This document shows, piece after piece, positions 1 to 14,100 of a stretch of 64,000 nt of DNA. The translations under genes and the position numbers were made by a program. The notes under the pieces are model-generated. The model had not been told where the DNA came from and searched no databases. It saw only the letters and a list, made by a program, of their open reading frames with translations. Within the stretch, counting starts at the first letter, position 1; the number at the start of each line of letters is the position of its first letter. The stretch covers positions 5,844,308 through 5,908,307 of the forward strand of contig VWZP01002845.1 of the NCBI GenBank assembly GCA_013396995.1, in the 5' to 3' direction. Source of the DNA: Dicaeum eximium. Lineage: Eukaryota; Chordata; Aves; Passeriformes; Dicaeidae.

Positions 1-1954
1 TCTCCCACACAGTGATGAAAGCCACCATCAGGCTACAGCCTAAATTCTGTCCTCCCTGGTGGACACACACACCTCAGACTCCAGGACACAAAATTCAGCA
101 CACTTCAGCTCTGCATTTTAAGGCAAAGACAAAACCAGCTCCAAGCAGGATGGAGATCAGCGAGTACCTTCAACTGCCCTGGCTACCAAGAGCTGTGGTT
201 GCTCACCACTGTGCAGAGACTGGCCATACTTTGTGGGATAAATTTTAACACCAGCCCTGAGGCAGCACGTTATCCCTCTGCCATAAAGGCAGCCACCATG
301 GATTGAAAAATCATATGCAGATTAAACAGCAATGCAGTAGCCAAGAGTTTGCATGCAAACATCGTGTTAGACTGTTACATTCTCAGGACTAAAACTGTTA
401 ATGGTGTAAACACAGGTTAGATAATCACCTTCCATTTCTCTTTTTGTATTTTACATACTTCTTTTAAGAACAGACCAGGGGACCTCACAGAACAAAGGAG
501 GTTTACCAAATGTTAGACCTGGAATTACACAGACTTCTGTTACAAAGATCAAAACTGTAATCTGGTAAGGAAAGAACTCTTCCCCTGCTATGAATAAAAT
601 TTAAAAGCCTCATTAGGCAGAGCAGCAGCCTGACTCTTGGTCCAGAAAAGAAAACAAACAAACAAAAAAAACCCAACAACAAAAAAAACCCAGCCAAACA
701 AACAATTTTAATACTGTACTGCTGATTAAAAAAAATGTAAAACAAGGAAAACAGAGACAGTCAAAGCAGACTTCATGGCAGCAACTATGCCTAGGAAAGG
801 ACCAAGAAAGTGAGTATATATATATATATTTATGGCATAGTACAACAACAGCCATCAAAACTGCTTTAACTGCCTGTGTTTTATCCATGGGATGTACTGG
901 GAGAGAAATACATTCAAAGTAAGAGTTCTGAGTCAATGTGCTACACAACTACACATGTACAAATCAACAACAACAGAACTTATTTACACACATTTATACC
1001 TACAGGCATAAAGACCAAGTTTAATACTTGTGAAATGTATCGGATTGCTAGATCCAGACTGTTCCAATCTTCAGTAATAGCAGTAGCATTTCTGCACTGC
1101 AATAGCCACAGGGTTTCCATCAGGTCTATCCTGCATCCAGTTCATCTTATCATAAGACTGAAAAGCTTTACAGGTATTTTAATTTATAACACAGAGATGT
1201 ATCTGCTACCCAGCAGAGACCCCCCCACCAACACTCTTCCCAACAAGCAGCCAGCAACTTACAGCTGGTACTGTTACAGACATATCCTGTCTGCTCACCA
1301 AATGTTCCTTTTGGATCATGTGGGTTCATTCTTCAAAGTATACACTTCATCATCTGCTACATTTTAAGGTAAAAAGGAAGATCCTATAAAATCAATTCTG
1401 TATGCATAAAAACTTAAGCCCAGAAGTGGTTAAAAATAGACTAAGGTGGGCATAATTAGTACCTAATAAAGCTAAAAGTCACATTTATGGAACTCAACAC
1501 TTCACTCAGCCATATGGTTAGCTGCCCTCAAAGACTAACAACCAGACCAATTCACAAGTATCTAAGTTGCTTACATAATTAAAAGAATAAGACGTAAAGT
1601 CAAAAAAATATATTTTATCCCTTCAAGAACAGTAAAGTAAAATAAAATGCTGGTTCTGTAACAGTGCAACAACTGCAGCATATTTTGCACGCAGCACAAG
1701 AGTTGCTACATTTAGTGGCACTTAAGTATTATGCAGTAAATACTGAAAGTAAGACAAGTTTCTGATCTGCATAAGCATAATCACATCATTATTACCAGAG
1801 TTGCTAAGCTACAGCATTCTGAATAATACCAATTCAATTTTAGCACTTCCCTCACTAGCCTTAATACATGTCAATGTCCTGCTTTACATCTTGCTAACAA
1901 AGCAATCACTGAAGCCAAGTGTTTAATGCGGTTGCCAGTAGGCTTGGACCACGT
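1..1954 (-). other. WASF3: WASF3 3' UTR and/or downstream flank
   Basis: No other gene is visible between the stop codon and the window edge. I found no AATAAA on the minus strand here. ATTAAA (TTTAAT on plus) occurs at 1922-1927, 1178-1183, 1020-1025 and 707-712. Mammalian WASF3 has a 3' UTR of a few kilobases, so it may run past position 1. A Pumilio-type UGUAAAUA lies at 988-981. Low-complexity parts are an A/C-rich tract (about 640-710) and a short TA run (about 815-831). Confidence 0.5.
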
Positions 1955-2112
1955 TCAATCTGACCAGTCGTTCTCATCAAACTCGGAGTCGTCGTCGGAG
2001 TCGCTGTACTCCACGGCGATGCGCCGCGACAGGATGGTGGCCACGTCATTGCCAACGGGCTCGCGCTTCGCCTCCTGCTCACGCTGCTCCTGCACCTTCT
2101 TCAGCTGGATTC
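1955..2112 (-). CDS. WASF3: WASF3 exon 9: residues 446-497, end of WH2, C and acidic regions, stop
   Basis: 158 nt of coding sequence, with the stop TGA at 1957-1955. The acceptor GTCTCTGCAG ends at 2113. It encodes IQLKKVQEQREQEAKREPVG, then the C helix (NDVATILSRRIAVEY) and an acidic tail ending EFDENDWSD. The C and A parts contact Arp2/3. Trp495 is the invariant acidic-region tryptophan. Tyr481 corresponds to human Tyr486. The coding part is more G/C-rich than the flanking introns. Confidence 0.97.
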
Positions 2113-5100
2113 CTGCAGAGACAATTACTCTCAGACAAAGCTTTCCAGGCAAGAGACTTTGTATTTGACACTGTTATCGGTGAGTTTGTTGTAGTGTGAC
2201 AAAATACTCAGGAAGAAGGAGAGGAAAGAAGAAAGCAAGCATTGAGATAAGAGAGCCTCCTTGAGCAAGGAAGAGGGAAAGATGAAAAAGGCAGATGGGC
2301 AATTCTCAGAGAGCAAATACTTCTGGATTTCTAAAACTGTCAACAATATGTTGAACCTAAATATTCAAGACTATACAGTAGGTAATTTTGATCTGAAGAT
2401 GAAAGTTTTCACAACTGTATTTGGAAATACTGTTAGACCTACAGCTCCATATTGTAAGCGAGGTCAGGGAGAGATGTAAAACTCTGGTTAAAAAAATCAG
2501 TGGGCTGAAGCCTGGTGTTGGGTAATTCAGTTCTTCTGAACAAAAGCAAAAATCCATGAACATCTACTGGCACTTTACATAATGAACACAAGTGCTGTGC
2601 TCATTAGATTATGTCCACACAAACACTAGAACATGCTTGACAAAGCTGTGCATCTGTAGGTGCTAGAAAATGACCCAACCTCATGGCTGACAAATGTCAG
2701 AACAGGAGTGTGGTACCTGTGGTTAACGAAATCTGCCCAGCTCAGAAAAGATGCCATAAACTCAGTGTATGTTTCAGTGTAAAACTGTGCTCCCAGTGAA
2801 AAAAAGGAATACCAAAAACTCAGTGTGCACTTACCCATCCTGATGGCAGCCAGGAGATCGCTCCGTGCATCGCTCATCGATGCCTGCTTCGCCTCCAACG
2901 CCGGAGGAGCGTGCATGGGGGAGGAAGAGAGGGATGCACCTGCAGCAGGAGGGCCTGGAGGGGGAGGAGGTGGGCCAGGAGGAGGAGGAGCAGTGACAAC
3001 AAGCCCACCAGAAGGAGGAGGATGAGCAGCTGCATATGTAGAGGCAGTCACCAGTCCAGAATGGGAAGGTGGCACAGGAAGTTGAAGGGGACTAACAAAT
3101 GCAGTTTGTGCTGAAGGAATCATAGGAGGGGGAGGAGGAGGGGGAGGACCTGTAGGATTGTAATAATCCACCATCTGAGCTGGGAGCATCCTGTATAAAA
3201 CACAACAAAAACATTTAATGCATTCAAAGTTAGAACTTACAAAATTATTGCCCCTTAAACTGCACTCATCCAGCCTCAGGTAAAACAAAAATCAAAAGCA
3301 ATTTAAACTGGCGACTTAAATATGCAAGTGATTATACATGTAAGAACTGTCAAATATTGCTGATATATTGAGATTTAACACACATGTTGAAGTTAAAGGC
3401 CATGTCCTTTCAGCACTCTACAAAGTGAGCTTCTTAACTTAATTCTCCTGCCCAGTTAAGTGTAAAGATGCATTTCTTATTAAACATCTACTCTGTGGGA
3501 CTGTTAAGTACAAAGTCTTTGAAGAAGAAGAGACCAAGAAAACTGCAGACTACACTCCTGAATTCCATAGAAGGTCAAGATGTAACAGAGGACAGAGACA
3601 CAGAAAAATTGAAAGTATTAAAGGAAAGATTTACCCAAAGGTAAATACATCTCACGTGCTTCTTCAGTCAAATGTATCAGTTTAAATACCATTTAATTAA
3701 ATTGATACATTTGATAGAGTCTTTAAATAGGAAGCACAGGGAAGAGCTCATTTGTTTGTTAAAATGTCATTGAAAGAAATCTTAATGAGAAAAAAAAAAT
3801 GGGAAATAGTAAGAGCTATGAGGTAGGTAAAGAACTAAATACAGGAGACAGGAGTTGAAGCCAAGTGACTGATGACACTAAGTGACACATGCCAGCATAT
3901 GACAACTGCAGCACCCTGACAGTGGCCATGGACCTGAGGACTAAGCACATTAATGTCTTACACACTGGAAACAACAGAGAAAGGGCAGGCTGGAGCAGTC
4001 ACTCCTAAGTGAGTCATCTGCAGCATGACAGCCATGAATCAGGCAAATGCTATCCCAGGCTGCCTCAAGCGAGGATGACGAAGTTGGCTCGCATAGTAAA
4101 AAACAATGCAGGCAAGAATGACTACAACTTTCCTGGGGTTACAACTTGAAAGTTTAAGGTATTTACACAAAAGAACAGACGCAGACTCATTAGGAAACAG
4201 ATGTTTTCTCGCTACAGGAGAACCAGAACTAGAGCTAGCCTTCCTTCAGAATGCATTCAGGCAAAATATCTACACAGGTGTTTGATAAATCTCTGTCTTG
4301 AATTAGAAAGTGGCATTCCTCCTGTGGCAGTATGGAACTTGTGTCTGAGGAGACCCCTTGCAATTCTGTCACAAGCTTCTCTAAAAAGGCCTTTCAGGGA
4401 TTTCAGGGATGCAACAAAGACTGCCAGATAAAACTCAATCAACAATACTCTTTCTGCATGTTTCCTGAAGTTTAAAATATTATCCCAATTCTCCTTAACT
4501 ACTTTCCACCTTAAAGGAAAATTATACTTTCTTCCATATTGTATTAGGCACCCTTAACATTTTACAATCATACTGACTTCACCGATACACACTTCATTCA
4601 ATACAAACTTGGTTATTTCTGCTTTCACTATTTCTTCCCTTAAATTCAGTTCATACATAGAAATTATACCAATTTTCTTCTGTCCTCCTCAAGGAGGTAA
4701 CTAATGCATTTTGTGTCTTTTTTCTTTGATGCATTACACATTACAGTGGTTATGAAAAACATGCATTTCTCTGGTTTTGCCAAGAATCCACTAGAATAAA
4801 TCAGATTTACCCATATTCTGCTGGTACCACAGGTACTGAGCTGTGCTGGCCCTCTGCAGGCTGGGGTGGAGGCGGAGGTGGTTGCTGAGGTCTGTTTAAA
4901 GTGGCGTGTCGTACAGTGGTGGAGGGGGGCCTGTACTCGTGCTCATGGCTCTGGGATGCTGCCATGTACTGCGGACCATCTCCTGCTCCATAGGAAGGCA
5001 TTGCTATCTGCTGATGGAGGGAATGATTCGGAGTAGCAGGATACGAATAATCCGTAACATCAGATGCATGGGACCTAAAATTAAAGTAAATTGATGCAGA

Positions 5101-8100
5101 AGAACAGATTATGTGACTGGAACAGGCCATTATCTAAATAACTGACAAAACAAGCTGAAGAGAATACAATCACCATTATTTTTTTTTGCTAGAGGATTCC
5201 GTGATTTATCAAGCACCACTCCCATTTAAGCCCACAGAAAGCACAAGAATTTTAGTAGCTTTAAGGAAGCTTATGGTTTTTGTCAATGATTTTGGCAGTC
5301 CATTGTTTGAAATTATAATACTTACCAGCCTGCCTCAAGTTAACATGGCAGCAGAAAAAGAAAAGCAATACTACAAGCGCTTGCAATTATGCAAAAGAAC
5401 ATATTTTACCAATGCAGAGAAAACCAATTTTGGAAGTTAGAAAATGCTTTTTATTTTGTTTGCACAAATTATTTTGTTGGAAAGGTTTAAAGAAATTGGG
5501 AAATGTAAGTATTAGTTGAGCAGAGAGTTCATAAAGATACAAAGTCTAGGATGCTTTGTCAAATAAGCCCAAGAGAGGGAGCAAAAAGATCTTTTCATCC
5601 CATTACTGTGAAGACTTGTTTTAGTAATGAATAGTGGTGCAGCCTGGCTTTTAGTGAGCACAGTGAACGGATGCACTTATCCGTGAGACTGGAAGCAAGG
5701 TAAGCAACAAAAAGCCAGGGCTTTGAGCAAAACAAAATAACAAACCCTTTGGGCATTTTGTCCTGTTTCATGCTTCCTGCCTGTTCCATTTTCTTTGCGT
5801 CACTCATGAACTCAATGCCCATTTTCCTTCTCTCCCACTCTTCTTTTCTTGTTCTTACTTTTCTCACATTAATTTGCTGGTTTCTGTTTGGATTCAGCTT
5901 GTGTTTCTCTCTCTAAAGTACAATAAGTATAACAAATACATTATAAATTGCCACAGGCAAACACTGGGACGTAAACATTTAATGCTTAAGTCTAACAATT
6001 AGCAAATGAGAAGAAATGTGACAATTTTTTTTTTTACTTTAGAAATAGAAAAAAAAAACAACAGTATAACCAAATACACTTCTTTGGGACCTGACTTACA
6101 AAATACTGCTCGTGCAGTTGCTGGCAGCATGAAAATGTCTCTCAAAACCAGTACATATTTCTATGTGTATGGGTTTTTTATAGCCTAAGACTACTCCAAG
6201 GTGAAAAAATAGAAAGCCCGCTCTCCACCTCACTACCATTCTCAGAATTAACCCTTCATAGATGTACAACAGATTTCAGGATGCAATCTCAGAGATTTGA
6301 TTCACTGAAATGTATAATACTCCATAATTTATAAAATATAAAAGGTTTATGTAAGTACAAGGCATTTTTCACATGTTGACATTGCTGGTAGAAAAAAACA
6401 AATCACTTCAACATGGTAATTTAAACTCAGGAATCCTGGAAGCAAGGTGTTAAATCTGAAAAAAAAAAAAAATACTCAAAAAGTGTGAAGCAGAACTCCT
6501 GACGAAAAAATCCACACCTTTTACTAGATCAGTCTATGTAAAGCTTTGTCAGTCTGTAGCATTTCATTAAGATTAGCAGGAGACAAAGTTTTGCATTAGA
6601 AACTGTAAAATAAAACCAAACAAACAACAGGTTTTAAACAGGGAGGGAGTCTGAATACAGTATTGAAAGACCAATAGTAATATCAAATGCTATGTTTCAA
6701 TGACTTCAATTACTTAACTTCAATTACAAAATTCATTACTTTTCACAAAGACCACAACATTAGAAAGTTCTGAGCAGATTTTTTTCTTTTAAATTAATCT
6801 CCACTGGACAGTGGACTAAAGGTATCAGTCCACACTCTTGCAGTGGTAGCTGCCTCCTCAACCTAGCCATTCAACAATTTAAACACTTTTTCCAGTGGAC
6901 TATTTATTTCTATGTTTATTGCTAGCACTTAATCACAACAGACATAGGAAATAAAATAAGTGGGAAAATCCTCTGGTGAGATCAGCTTAGTATAAAAACT
7001 AAGACTTCAATGCACATCAGGTAACTCCACTCCCACTGAGCTGAAAGGGAATCTCAGTCAATGAAGATGAATTCTGCTGCGTATCTCTAAGCAGAGATTT
7101 TTGTTATTTCAAGCAATAACATCTCATCTGGTTTTGCAGCTTGCTTTTAGACTAATGTGACATCAAAAAGCTGAACTCTTCTCCCACTGAAGCATTCTTT
7201 ACAGGCAAAAGTATTCTCGACTGAGTAGATGATAGAAAAATATTTATTAAGCTACCAGCAGAGCACCAAACAACAAACTAGACACTAAGGAAGAGCTACT
7301 GACATTATCTAGTAGAGGCTTAAATGCTTTGCAACTACAGCTACTGAAGACCAAATACAAAGCATGCAGCAAACAATTCTTTCTCTGCAATACATAACAT
7401 CATGATGACAAAATGTGAAGCTCATGTGAAGCTGAGGAAGAAAAAGATCATTACAGAATCTGTTATGTCGTTTACGCTTTAAAATAAATTTGAAAAGAAT
7501 GTTTTAAACATGCATTGTATGTTTTGTCTAACTATTCCCATCCTGGAAGAACACCTAATTCTACTCAGTATTGCTGAACACACAACTGTGGTATAAGAAA
7601 CAGCTTTGCTGTAAACAGACCTAGTATCTGGGGACAGGGATCCCTCGGAAGATGCTCCATGGTACACACTTTGAGACAACCTGTTGTCAGGTCTAAGCTC
7701 TTTGTCATATGCCATCATATTCCACTCCTGGCGTCTGTTCCTGGCTTTTCTAACCTTTTTCACCTCACGGGTGGTGCCATCTATACGCTTTTGCTCCTAA
7801 TGTCCAAACAAAAGAAATAAAGCATGCAAAGAGAGAGAAAAAAGGAAAGGAAAAAAGCTGGTTAAAATGCAGTTAGAGTGCATGAAAATAAGACCAGATT
7901 TACAGATGAAGCCAAGTCTTCATAAAATTTCTCTGCACTGAAAATAAGAATATCTCCTTACACTATGAACCTCATTAGTAGCAGGACTTTTGATTTGGCT
8001 TTGCTCTTAGGATGCACGTGCTACTGTGATCCCATCTCCTGGTTTTCCTAATAAAGAAATGTGACCAATTTTAAAAGCCAGAAAGTTGAACTTCTTCTGA

Positions 8101-11100
8101 TATCATGTCTTATTTAGACCACCCTGAAGCACTTGTAATTTTCATCTCTTGAAAATCAAACTTCTGAGAATGTTAAATAAGCTCAGGGTTATTCTGGTTA
8201 TTCTTTATGGTCACAATCAACAGGGCCAGGGAAGTATGGAGAAATTGGACACACTTTCCTATTCCACAGTCATTGTGAAATTATTTCTGTTTGTTTTAAC
8301 TTCCTCTCCCTTCTTAGATCTAATTAACTACTGAAATTCCTCCTAGTTTGTCCTCATCATTGTTTCCCATTATGTGATATAAAAATGAATTACACTAATT
8401 CTCTCTGCAGTGAGTCAGTAATACTCAGGCCAGCAGCTTATTACAGCTTGATAGGTTCATGACAAACTTGGCTGCTTTTATCTTTCAAGATAACATCAGG
8501 CTCAACCAATGTCAGTGTTTATCACACCTATTCATCTTTACCTCACTGATAGCAAGATGCTATCACACCTTGGAAATGTTGTACTCACCTACTTCTGACT
8601 ACTCAGTATGAATATAAAAATCATACTGGTGCCTCGGGACAAAAAATGAACAAGATTGCTCAATTCAGACTGAGAAAGGTCTGCTACTCCTTTTCTCAGT
8701 ATTTATGAGAGCATAGCATTCTTTTTTCAATCAGCTCTAGATTCCACACTTTAGAATACATGTTTTATCTATTAGTAGGTTGGTATTGGGCTTTTGGCTG
8801 TTAGAAAAATAGTTTCTCAGGAAGGAATTATATTGCCATTCTGAGAATGCAGAATTGTACTGAGAGAAGAGCTTAGTCAGATTCTGGTAGGCAAGCCTTT
8901 AACTGGGGAATCTCAACCCAGAAAATAAGGGATAACAGTTGGAAAGCCAGCTCAACACAAAGTTCATCACAGATGAACACAGGTTTTTTATTCCAACTAT
9001 CAAACAACACTGAGTAAATAATTCCAAAATAACGTGTTTGGCATTACATAACTAACAAAAAACGAACAAATGTCTTACTTGCCCTTGTTTTGGATCTCTT
9101 GCTCGTTCATGCATGTTTGCATGAGGGACCTGCTAACCCTGCTAACATTTAGAAGGATGGAAAAGACTTTTTCAAGTTCAACACCCAAATGTTTTGACAA
9201 CTCTTGCTCACTTCTGCAGTAAACAGATTTTTGGTCTGATTTATGTTAAATAACAATGATTATCTTGGTTCTTAATCAGCTCTCCCAAAATATTTTTCCT
9301 CCATAAACTTTTTAGAATCACACCCTTTTTATGGCTGATAACCACTTTTTCACATCAAATTCTGCCAATATAGGATTTGGAGCAAAAAGGACACAGATTC
9401 AGTCATGCTTTATTTTAAATATATAAGATTCTGCCAATTACCATGGTTGGAGATATGCTTGATAAAAGCTTTCCATCTGTCTTTTTCAATTATTTGTTGC
9501 AAATGTTTTGGGGTTTTTTAAATTTTTGACTTTCATCCTGATTCATTTCTTAAGATTTTGTTACCAGAGTCATGTTATAGTTCAGAAGAAAGCCAAAGTA
9601 AGCCTTTTCACTGAAAACATTTAGTTTTGTCTTCTTTCAGAACAACAGTTTTGTCATCTAGGGGTCACAACTACATATTTCTCGCAAGATTCTAAATAAA
9701 ATAAATATTCACCTTTTGACCAATATATGATGCTACTGGGAAGACAATCATTTTGATACAATTCCTGTACAGTCATGAGTGCTTACATGACTGCTAACAG
9801 TTACTGCTTACTATTTAAAAGTTTAGTTTTAAAGACATCACTTTTTTAATGAAAAGGTAAATACATATGGATGTATAAACAAGAAAAAATAAACACAAAG
9901 CTTAGCTGGTTTTAATTGGATCAGATTTCAGCTGGACAGGTTGTTCCAGATCAGCATCTGTAAGCATGCTAATGAATAAGTACACTTGAATCCTTTTTAC
10001 TCAAGCAGTACTAAATCCTACTGGTAGGGATATTTTGATTAAATATTTTAGCAATACATCTCTAAAACATTAAATCTCTTCCAAAACATTGGGAAGCCCT
10101 ATTACTAGCAGCTGACAAAGCTCCATGTACCTCTAAGAGTAATTTTAAGTTGTTCCAGTAGCAGTTTCATTCCCTTGACAATGGTGACAGCTCTAGCTTT
10201 ACTACCCAAGGCAAAGATGACAGAGTTGTAGAGGAGCTGAAGCCTTTCTAAATAATTACAGCTAGAAATATTTCTCAGAAAATTAAAGTAATACTAAGAG
10301 GAGTTACTGTTTTTTCAATTAACTGTAACAGAAGCTGTGGCAGACAAGTGGGTGCTGTAGATTAAGCCAGAAAACAGGTATGTCATTCATGTTGGCAGGA
10401 AATTATTTCAGCGAACACAAAACATATTAGAGCCTTCAAACAGGGCTGAGTTAATTGTAAGTTTGATATTTGCATCAAGAATTAGCAAATTATATTTCAA
10501 GCATCTTAATAAAGAATTAAGAGCGAGTAATAAAAAGCAGCTTCAGCAAGTATTTGCAATACTTTCAAAAAAACTGGAAGCACAAGCCTAGAGTATTTTC
10601 CTGACCACAAATTTATAAAATCCTATCAAAACACAAGTCATCAAGAATGATTTCTGAAATACAAGCTTTCCAAATTTAAAAATTTTTACTTGCTTGAATA
10701 GCTAATTATTCTCAGATAAAAAGCTGGAACACTAAAGAGCAAATTAGAACAGCTTATCCCTTGTTTAATCACAACTGCCCTACCTACAGCCATTCAATTT
10801 AGAGTACTACTGATATATACCAAGTCAAAACTACACTGAACTCTCAGACACTGATCTACAGAAAGTAAAAAAATAAACTAGATAGACTTTAAAGAATTAA
10901 AATTATAGTTTTCTTCAGAAAATAAGTCCGCCTTAAAGAGCTAAATCAGAGGAAACCTTTCAGATATTTTCAATTGAACTGTGTACAGAAACAAAAAGCA
11001 TGATATTTGAGGCAAGAAAATTAAACAGTTCATGAACCTTCTGCTGCAACTGCTCGAGCACTTAGGGCAAATTACCAAAATAACACTGGAAAACTGATTC

Positions 11101-14100
11101 TCTGGTACAGGAACTACTCTCAGATTTCACCAAGCACCTGAAAAATTGAGGCTAAAAACTAATTGTATTTGGTCAGCTGAGTAGGATGGCACTGGATGTC
11201 TAGCTTGTACTTTGCTAAACAATACATGTTTATTTCACCTGCACAGTTTCTCAACAACTATCAAGTTTTGTGCTTCTGTAGAGAACAAGTTGAGTAAAGA
11301 ATTCTCATTTAATAGATTGAAAATTTAAGTTCACCCATCAAATTGTTAATAAATGCTCTGGATTCATTCCTGGTTACTGCTACCATAAGGACAAGAATAA
11401 AAAAAAAAAGGACATTTTGGTTCAGCAACCTGTGGAACAAAGTGTGCCTGGGAGACATCTCACCCAAACTGTCCTGCTCTCTAAAGGATGCAGACCATGA
11501 AAGGTTTGAAAACTATCTTCTGGAAAGTTAAACCTGAGATTTCTTCCCATCACAAAGTGAACTTTATCCACACAAACTCAAGTCTATGTTGCTTTCTTCT
11601 TAGTTGGACTTGGCATATATTTAATCAAATCAAATAGCACTTCAGCTAGAATTTAACAAGAGGTATTTCTCTGATGTATGGCTGTAATCCTACATGATTG
11701 GAATTGAGCACATTTGCATTTGTAGACTATAATAAGACAATTAAAATCTACAAAAAATATACAATGTGTGGAAATAAGCAGGATGTGTTGCCTAAGTTAA
11801 AGTCTAAAAGTAACTTATACATATGAAGTAGTTTCGTATAAATCATTCTAAAGGAATAAAGAAATGCTCAAGTGATTTTATAAATTCTTATAAAAGCATC
11901 TGTATTTCTTCCTTTAAAATCAGAACGGAAAAAATGGGAACCTGGAATGGAAAAAAATCCAATTCCTTTCCCCTCCCATTACAGTGTCTTTTTCTGGAGC
12001 ACAACAGGGCCACTTTTCTGGGTACCAATAAGCAGATACTGGCAAAGGATTCAAGTCAGTATCTTGGAAGATAACCACAGCACTCCTAAAACTCAATTTG
12101 CTGCCTTCTTAAAATAGATAGGATAAGCTATAACAATGGAATGCATTGGATCTACAGCCACACAAAGAGGAACAATCTTTCCATGCACACAAACTAAGTA
12201 TGACCTGGCAATTTTTATGGCTGGACTTGCTGGACAACTGCACATGAAATTGTAATGCACAAATGTGCTATTATGTTTCTGCCTTTTACCTTTTGTCTCC
12301 TCTTTTCTTTTCGCTTATCTTCAGTATCTTGTAACATTTTTTCTTTCCAAAGATCAAAAAAATAGGAAGGATCAGTATAGAACTTCAATCCATCTTTCTT
12401 ATCATCCCTAGAAAAACAGCAGAAGAAAAGCTAAAAATACATGAATTAGTACGTTTGAATTCCAGAAAACTTACCTTTGATGATCATCCAAGCCTGAAGC
12501 TGATAACAACCCTTACTAACTGCATGTCCATAAACAAATACCACCACTGTCTGTAGCAGCAACAAAAACACATCCTTTGGTCATAAATCCTACACATTTA
12601 CCTTCCAATTAAACATTCTTAAAAATTAAATACACTGCAAATGCTGTGCTATATCATTCTTTAAAAAGAAATTAATTATTTACTGCAGGTTGAGTTTTAT
12701 GAATCTTGAAAAATCAAATCTCAATCAATATAGCTTTTCCCTTCTGCTATAATTATTCTCTGCATACGATTAGGAAATAAAGGGCGAAGTTCAAGAAGGT
12801 AAACAATCAATATTTTCTTACCTATAAGGTGAAAGAATATTCAGAGGTGGTGGTTTATCACTTTGATTATAAATATCAGCCACTGGGTTTGGAATGCTGT
12901 TTTTTGAAACTACCTGCTGGTCTTGAACTGTTGAGCTCTTGAATGCTTTCTTCATGTTGATATCCTGTAAGGATACTGTTAGAAACAGAAATACATTTAC
13001 CACAGGTCTGAAACGAATTAAATTGGACACACAACATCCATTTTTCACTAATTATTTGAAATATTTTCAGCAAGTTAATAGAAAGACAGGTTTTTCCTTA
13101 GTGGATAATCCTGATATGCAAGTGCAAAGGCATGTAGAAATTACCATAGTAAAACAGATTAAAGTCTCACTTGGTCCAGAACCTCACTTAAAATAATGGG
13201 ACTGTGGACTTGGAAGATGTATCTTTGAAGATGATGCAAGAATGCTGTCACATGCAGAGGTCCAACCATTTCCCTTTTCTCTAAGGTTTATCCTGGAGTT
13301 CTAACAGCAGAAAGACTGGCTTCAAGACTGAAACACAAGGTCTGGTATTCCTCTGACACGGTGTGTTTTATAATTACACATGGTTTATGTACACATTCCA
13401 CCCCATTCTAAGTATAATTAAATTACAGCTGCAACAACCTCCTGTGACAGTTCCACTTATTTGCCTCTCTTTCAACTCCTAAGTCTTCCCGTACAATTGA
13501 GCACTCCTTCCTCTTAAGTTTTGCTTATGTCTCTACAGAGAGAAATACTTGCACCCTTGTACTTTCATTTTATCTTTTCACAAACACAGCTCTGGGGGAA
13601 ATGACACCAGGCTTTTCATTCTTACTTCTCAAATGGAAGATTTAAGTTGGTTTTAGTTGTTCCTGTCACTTTTATGAAGAGTTTCTTCCCTTCTTAATAC
13701 AAGTTTTCAGGAGATGCAGCAATCATTGTTAAAGATGATCCAGTTAAAGGCCAATCGCAATTTGAAAGTGGCAGTAAGTTCTGATGTCATCTTCCACCCC
13801 TAAGCACCCTGAAATACAGGTTTTAGACTGCAGTTGAAGAGGATGTTGAAGTCTTCACTGAGCTGTCTACAGTAATACTGACCACCTCTGGATTTGATCC
13901 AAGTGTTTTATAAGAGTGTAAGCTGTAGGACTTGTGCAAACAAAATGCACCAGCTTAGTCTCTTTTTATTCCCATTGACATTTCATCTAATACTTCTTGC
14001 CCATTCATCCAATTTATGGAGTCTCAAGGACAAGCTGTGAGAAATTTCACAAGGTAAATGAACAGTAATGGCCAAAAATGTAGTATACTGATGACCAGAA

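Noticed and set aside
876..1367. 163-codon plus-strand open frame
   Set aside because: It lies antisense to the WASF3 3' UTR region, has unremarkable composition, no domain and no splice or promoter context.
2825..3114. Plus-strand Gly/Arg-rich frames
   Set aside because: They are the complement of the proline codons of WASF3 exon 8.
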